NCBI GenBank assembly: GCA_021790615.1
Contig: JAJYGW010000014.1
Span: forward strand, 1 to 7,602
Direction of reading: 5' to 3'
DNA from: Actinomycetes bacterium
Lineage (GTDB): Bacteria > Actinomycetota > Acidimicrobiia > Acidimicrobiales > JAKAOS01
DNA length: 7,602 nt
The translations under genes were made by a program, and so were the position numbers. A model generated the notes under the pieces. It did no database searches. It was not told where the DNA came from and saw nothing but the letters and a program-made list of their open reading frames with translations. Of the stretch, positions 6,248 through 7,602 are shown piece by piece. Each line of letters begins with the position of its first letter. Position 1 is the stretch's first letter.

Positions 6248-7602
6248 ATGACAGCGAAGACGACACCACCGCCCACCGACGAGAGGGTCGTGATCTTCGA
6301 CACGACGCTTCGCGACGGCGAGCAGGCGCCGGGCATCTCGCTCGACGCCGGCGAGAAGCTCGAGATCGCCGAGCAGCTGGCCCGCCTCGGTGTCGACTAC
6401 CTCGAGGCGGGCTTCCCGGTGGCGAGCGAAGGGGAGTTCGAGGCGGTGCAGGCGATCGCGCGCAACGTCCAGGGACCGGTCGTCTGCGGGCTCTCCCGGA
6501 CGAACCTCGCCGACGTCGACCGCTGCTACGAGGCGGTGAGGGACGCCGACCGTTCCCGCATCCACGTCTTCATCTCGACGAGCCCGAGCCATATGGAGCA
6601 CATGCTCAAGATGACGGAGGCTCAGGTGCTGACCGAGGTTCGGAGCGGCGTGAGCCGGGCCCGCGAGCACCTCGACGACGTCGAGTTCTCGCCGCAGGAC
6701 GCAACGAGGACGCCCCTCGACTTCATGCTCGAGGTGCTGGCCGCGTCCGTCGAGGCCGGGGCGACGACCCTCAACATCCCCGACACCGTCGGCTACGGCA
6801 TCCCCTGGGACTTCGGGGACCTGATCGCGCACGTACGCCGTGAGGTGCCCGGCGACTACGTCATCTCGACTCACTGCCACAACGACCTCGGGCTCGCCGT
6901 CGCGAACTCGCTCTCGGGCGTGCGCAACGGGGCCCGTCAGGTCGAGGTCTGCGTCAACGGGCTCGGCGAGAGAGCGGGCAACGCTGCGCTCGAGGAGGTG
7001 GTGATGGCGCTCGAGATCCGATCCGACCAGTTCCCCGGCCTGGCGACGGCAGTCCGCACCGAGGAGCTGGCGCGGACGAGCAGGATGGTGTCGCGCCTCA
7101 CGGGCTACCAATTGCAGTGGAACAAGGCTGTCGTCGGGCGGAACGCCTTCGCCCACGAGTCGGGCATCCACCAGCACGGCGTCCTTGCCGAGCGCTCCAC
7201 CTACGAGATCATCGACGCTGCCTCCGTCGGCCAGGTGGGCAGCCAGATCGTGCTCGGCAAGCACTCCGGTAGGCACGCCTTCTCCGAAACGCTCGAGAAG
7301 CTCGGCATCGTCGTCCGAGGCGACGCCCTCAATGCCGCCTTCGCCCGGTTCAAGGAGCTGGCCGACCGCAAGGTGCAGCTCACCGACGCCGACCTCGAGG
7401 CGATCGTGGCCGAGGAGGTCGGGACGGCCCTCGAATCCGGCTACAGCCTGGACGTGCTCGAGGTCACCGGCGGCACCGCTTCGGTGCCGAAGGCTCGAGT
7501 GGTCGTGTCCCGGGACGGTCACAGGTCCGAAGCCGTAGCCGAGGGCGATGGCATGATCGACGCCGCCTGCCAGGCGATCCGCCGCGCCACCGGCATCGAC
7601 GC
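6248..7602 (+). CDS. leuA: 2-isopropylmalate synthase (3' end outside window)
   Basis: Cytoplasmic enzyme that condenses acetyl-CoA with 2-oxoisovalerate to 2-isopropylmalate, the committed step of leucine synthesis. ATG at 6248 has GAGG (6237-6240) 7 bases upstream. 451 residues are visible with no stop. The TIM-barrel domain opens with 'FDTTLRDGEQAPG' (17-29; R22 and D23 catalytic/metal), has 'STSPSHMEHMLKMT', 'VEFSPQDATRTP', 'IPDTVGYG', the metal motif HCHND (209-213) and NGLGERAGN (237-245). The linker part has HESGIHQHG (303-311) and GKHSGRHAF (337-345). From about residue 385 the leucine-binding regulatory domain begins and is cut by the window edge. The barrel starts after only 13 residues and lacks the N-terminal extension of the long mycobacterial type, so this is the shorter LeuA class. 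Homocitrate or citramalate synthase are relatives, but the motifs, the NTVGYG-like segment and the leucine attenuator favour LeuA. Confidence 0.94.
   Translation, partial: MTAKTTPPPTDERVVIFDTTLRDGEQAPGISLDAGEKLEIAEQLARLGVDYLEAGFPVASEGEFEAVQAIARNVQGPVVCGLSRTNLADVDRCYEAVRDADRSRIHVFISTSPSHMEHMLKMTEAQVLTEVRSGVSRAREHLDDVEFSPQDATRTPLDFMLEVLAASVEAGATTLNIPDTVGYGIPWDFGDLIAHVRREVPGDYVISTHCHNDLGLAVANSLSGVRNGARQVEVCVNGLGERAGNAALEEVVMALEIRSDQFPGLATAVRTEELARTSRMVSRLTGYQLQWNKAVVGRNAFAHESGIHQHGVLAERSTYEIIDAASVGQVGSQIVLGKHSGRHAFSETLEKLGIVVRGDALNAAFARFKELADRKVQLTDADLEAIVAEEVGTALESGYSLDVLEVTGGTASVPKARVVVSRDGHRSEAVAEGDGMIDAACQAIRRATGID

Noticed and set aside
5879..7522. 547-codon open frame on the - strand opposite leuA
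   Set aside because: It is the antisense shadow of leuA: the + strand has intact LeuA catalytic motifs throughout, and the - translation is Arg/Asp/Glu/Val-rich with no recognisable domain.

Overview
The window is GC-rich DNA with almost all genes on the + strand, short or overlapping intergenic joints and a strong bias for C or G at third codon positions. A SerA with the long intervening domain plus ACT domain, and a Tat-type lipoprotein, point to an actinobacterium. The LeuA is the shorter class, not the long Mycobacterium/Streptomyces type, which hints at a deep-branching lineage such as Acidimicrobiia. The lineage is inference from gene character only.

Layout. Positions 2-676 hold the C-terminal part of serA (3-phosphoglycerate dehydrogenase); its stop codon lies in a small 16-bp tandem repeat. 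Positions 785-1360 encode an unrecognised small membrane protein with two N-terminal helices and a cytoplasmic-looking tail. Positions 1576-5804 are a compact four-gene carbohydrate ABC importer operon of the Ugp type: Tat/lipoprotein binding protein, MalK/UgpC-type ATPase and two permeases, joined by 4-, 4- and 17-base overlaps. Positions 5805-6247 are a 443-bp regulatory gap. It holds a long imperfect inverted repeat, six 11-bp tandem repeats, a promoter candidate, a short leader ORF with four Leu codons in five, a 9-bp hairpin and a textbook intrinsic terminator. Positions 6248-7602 are leuA (2-isopropylmalate synthase), which runs off the end.

How it fits together. serA and leuA belong to amino-acid biosynthesis and often sit in ilv/leu clusters in actinobacteria; here a complete sugar-type importer operon lies between them. 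The best-supported regulatory feature is a leucine attenuator in front of leuA: ribosome progress through the MPSTITLFLLLT leader should report leucyl-tRNA supply and set read-through of the terminator at 6140-6174. The importer resembles UgpBCAE, but two positions that bind glycerol-3-phosphate in E. coli UgpB appear replaced, so its substrate is left open. I found no defence system, IS element, tRNA, rRNA or CRISPR array.
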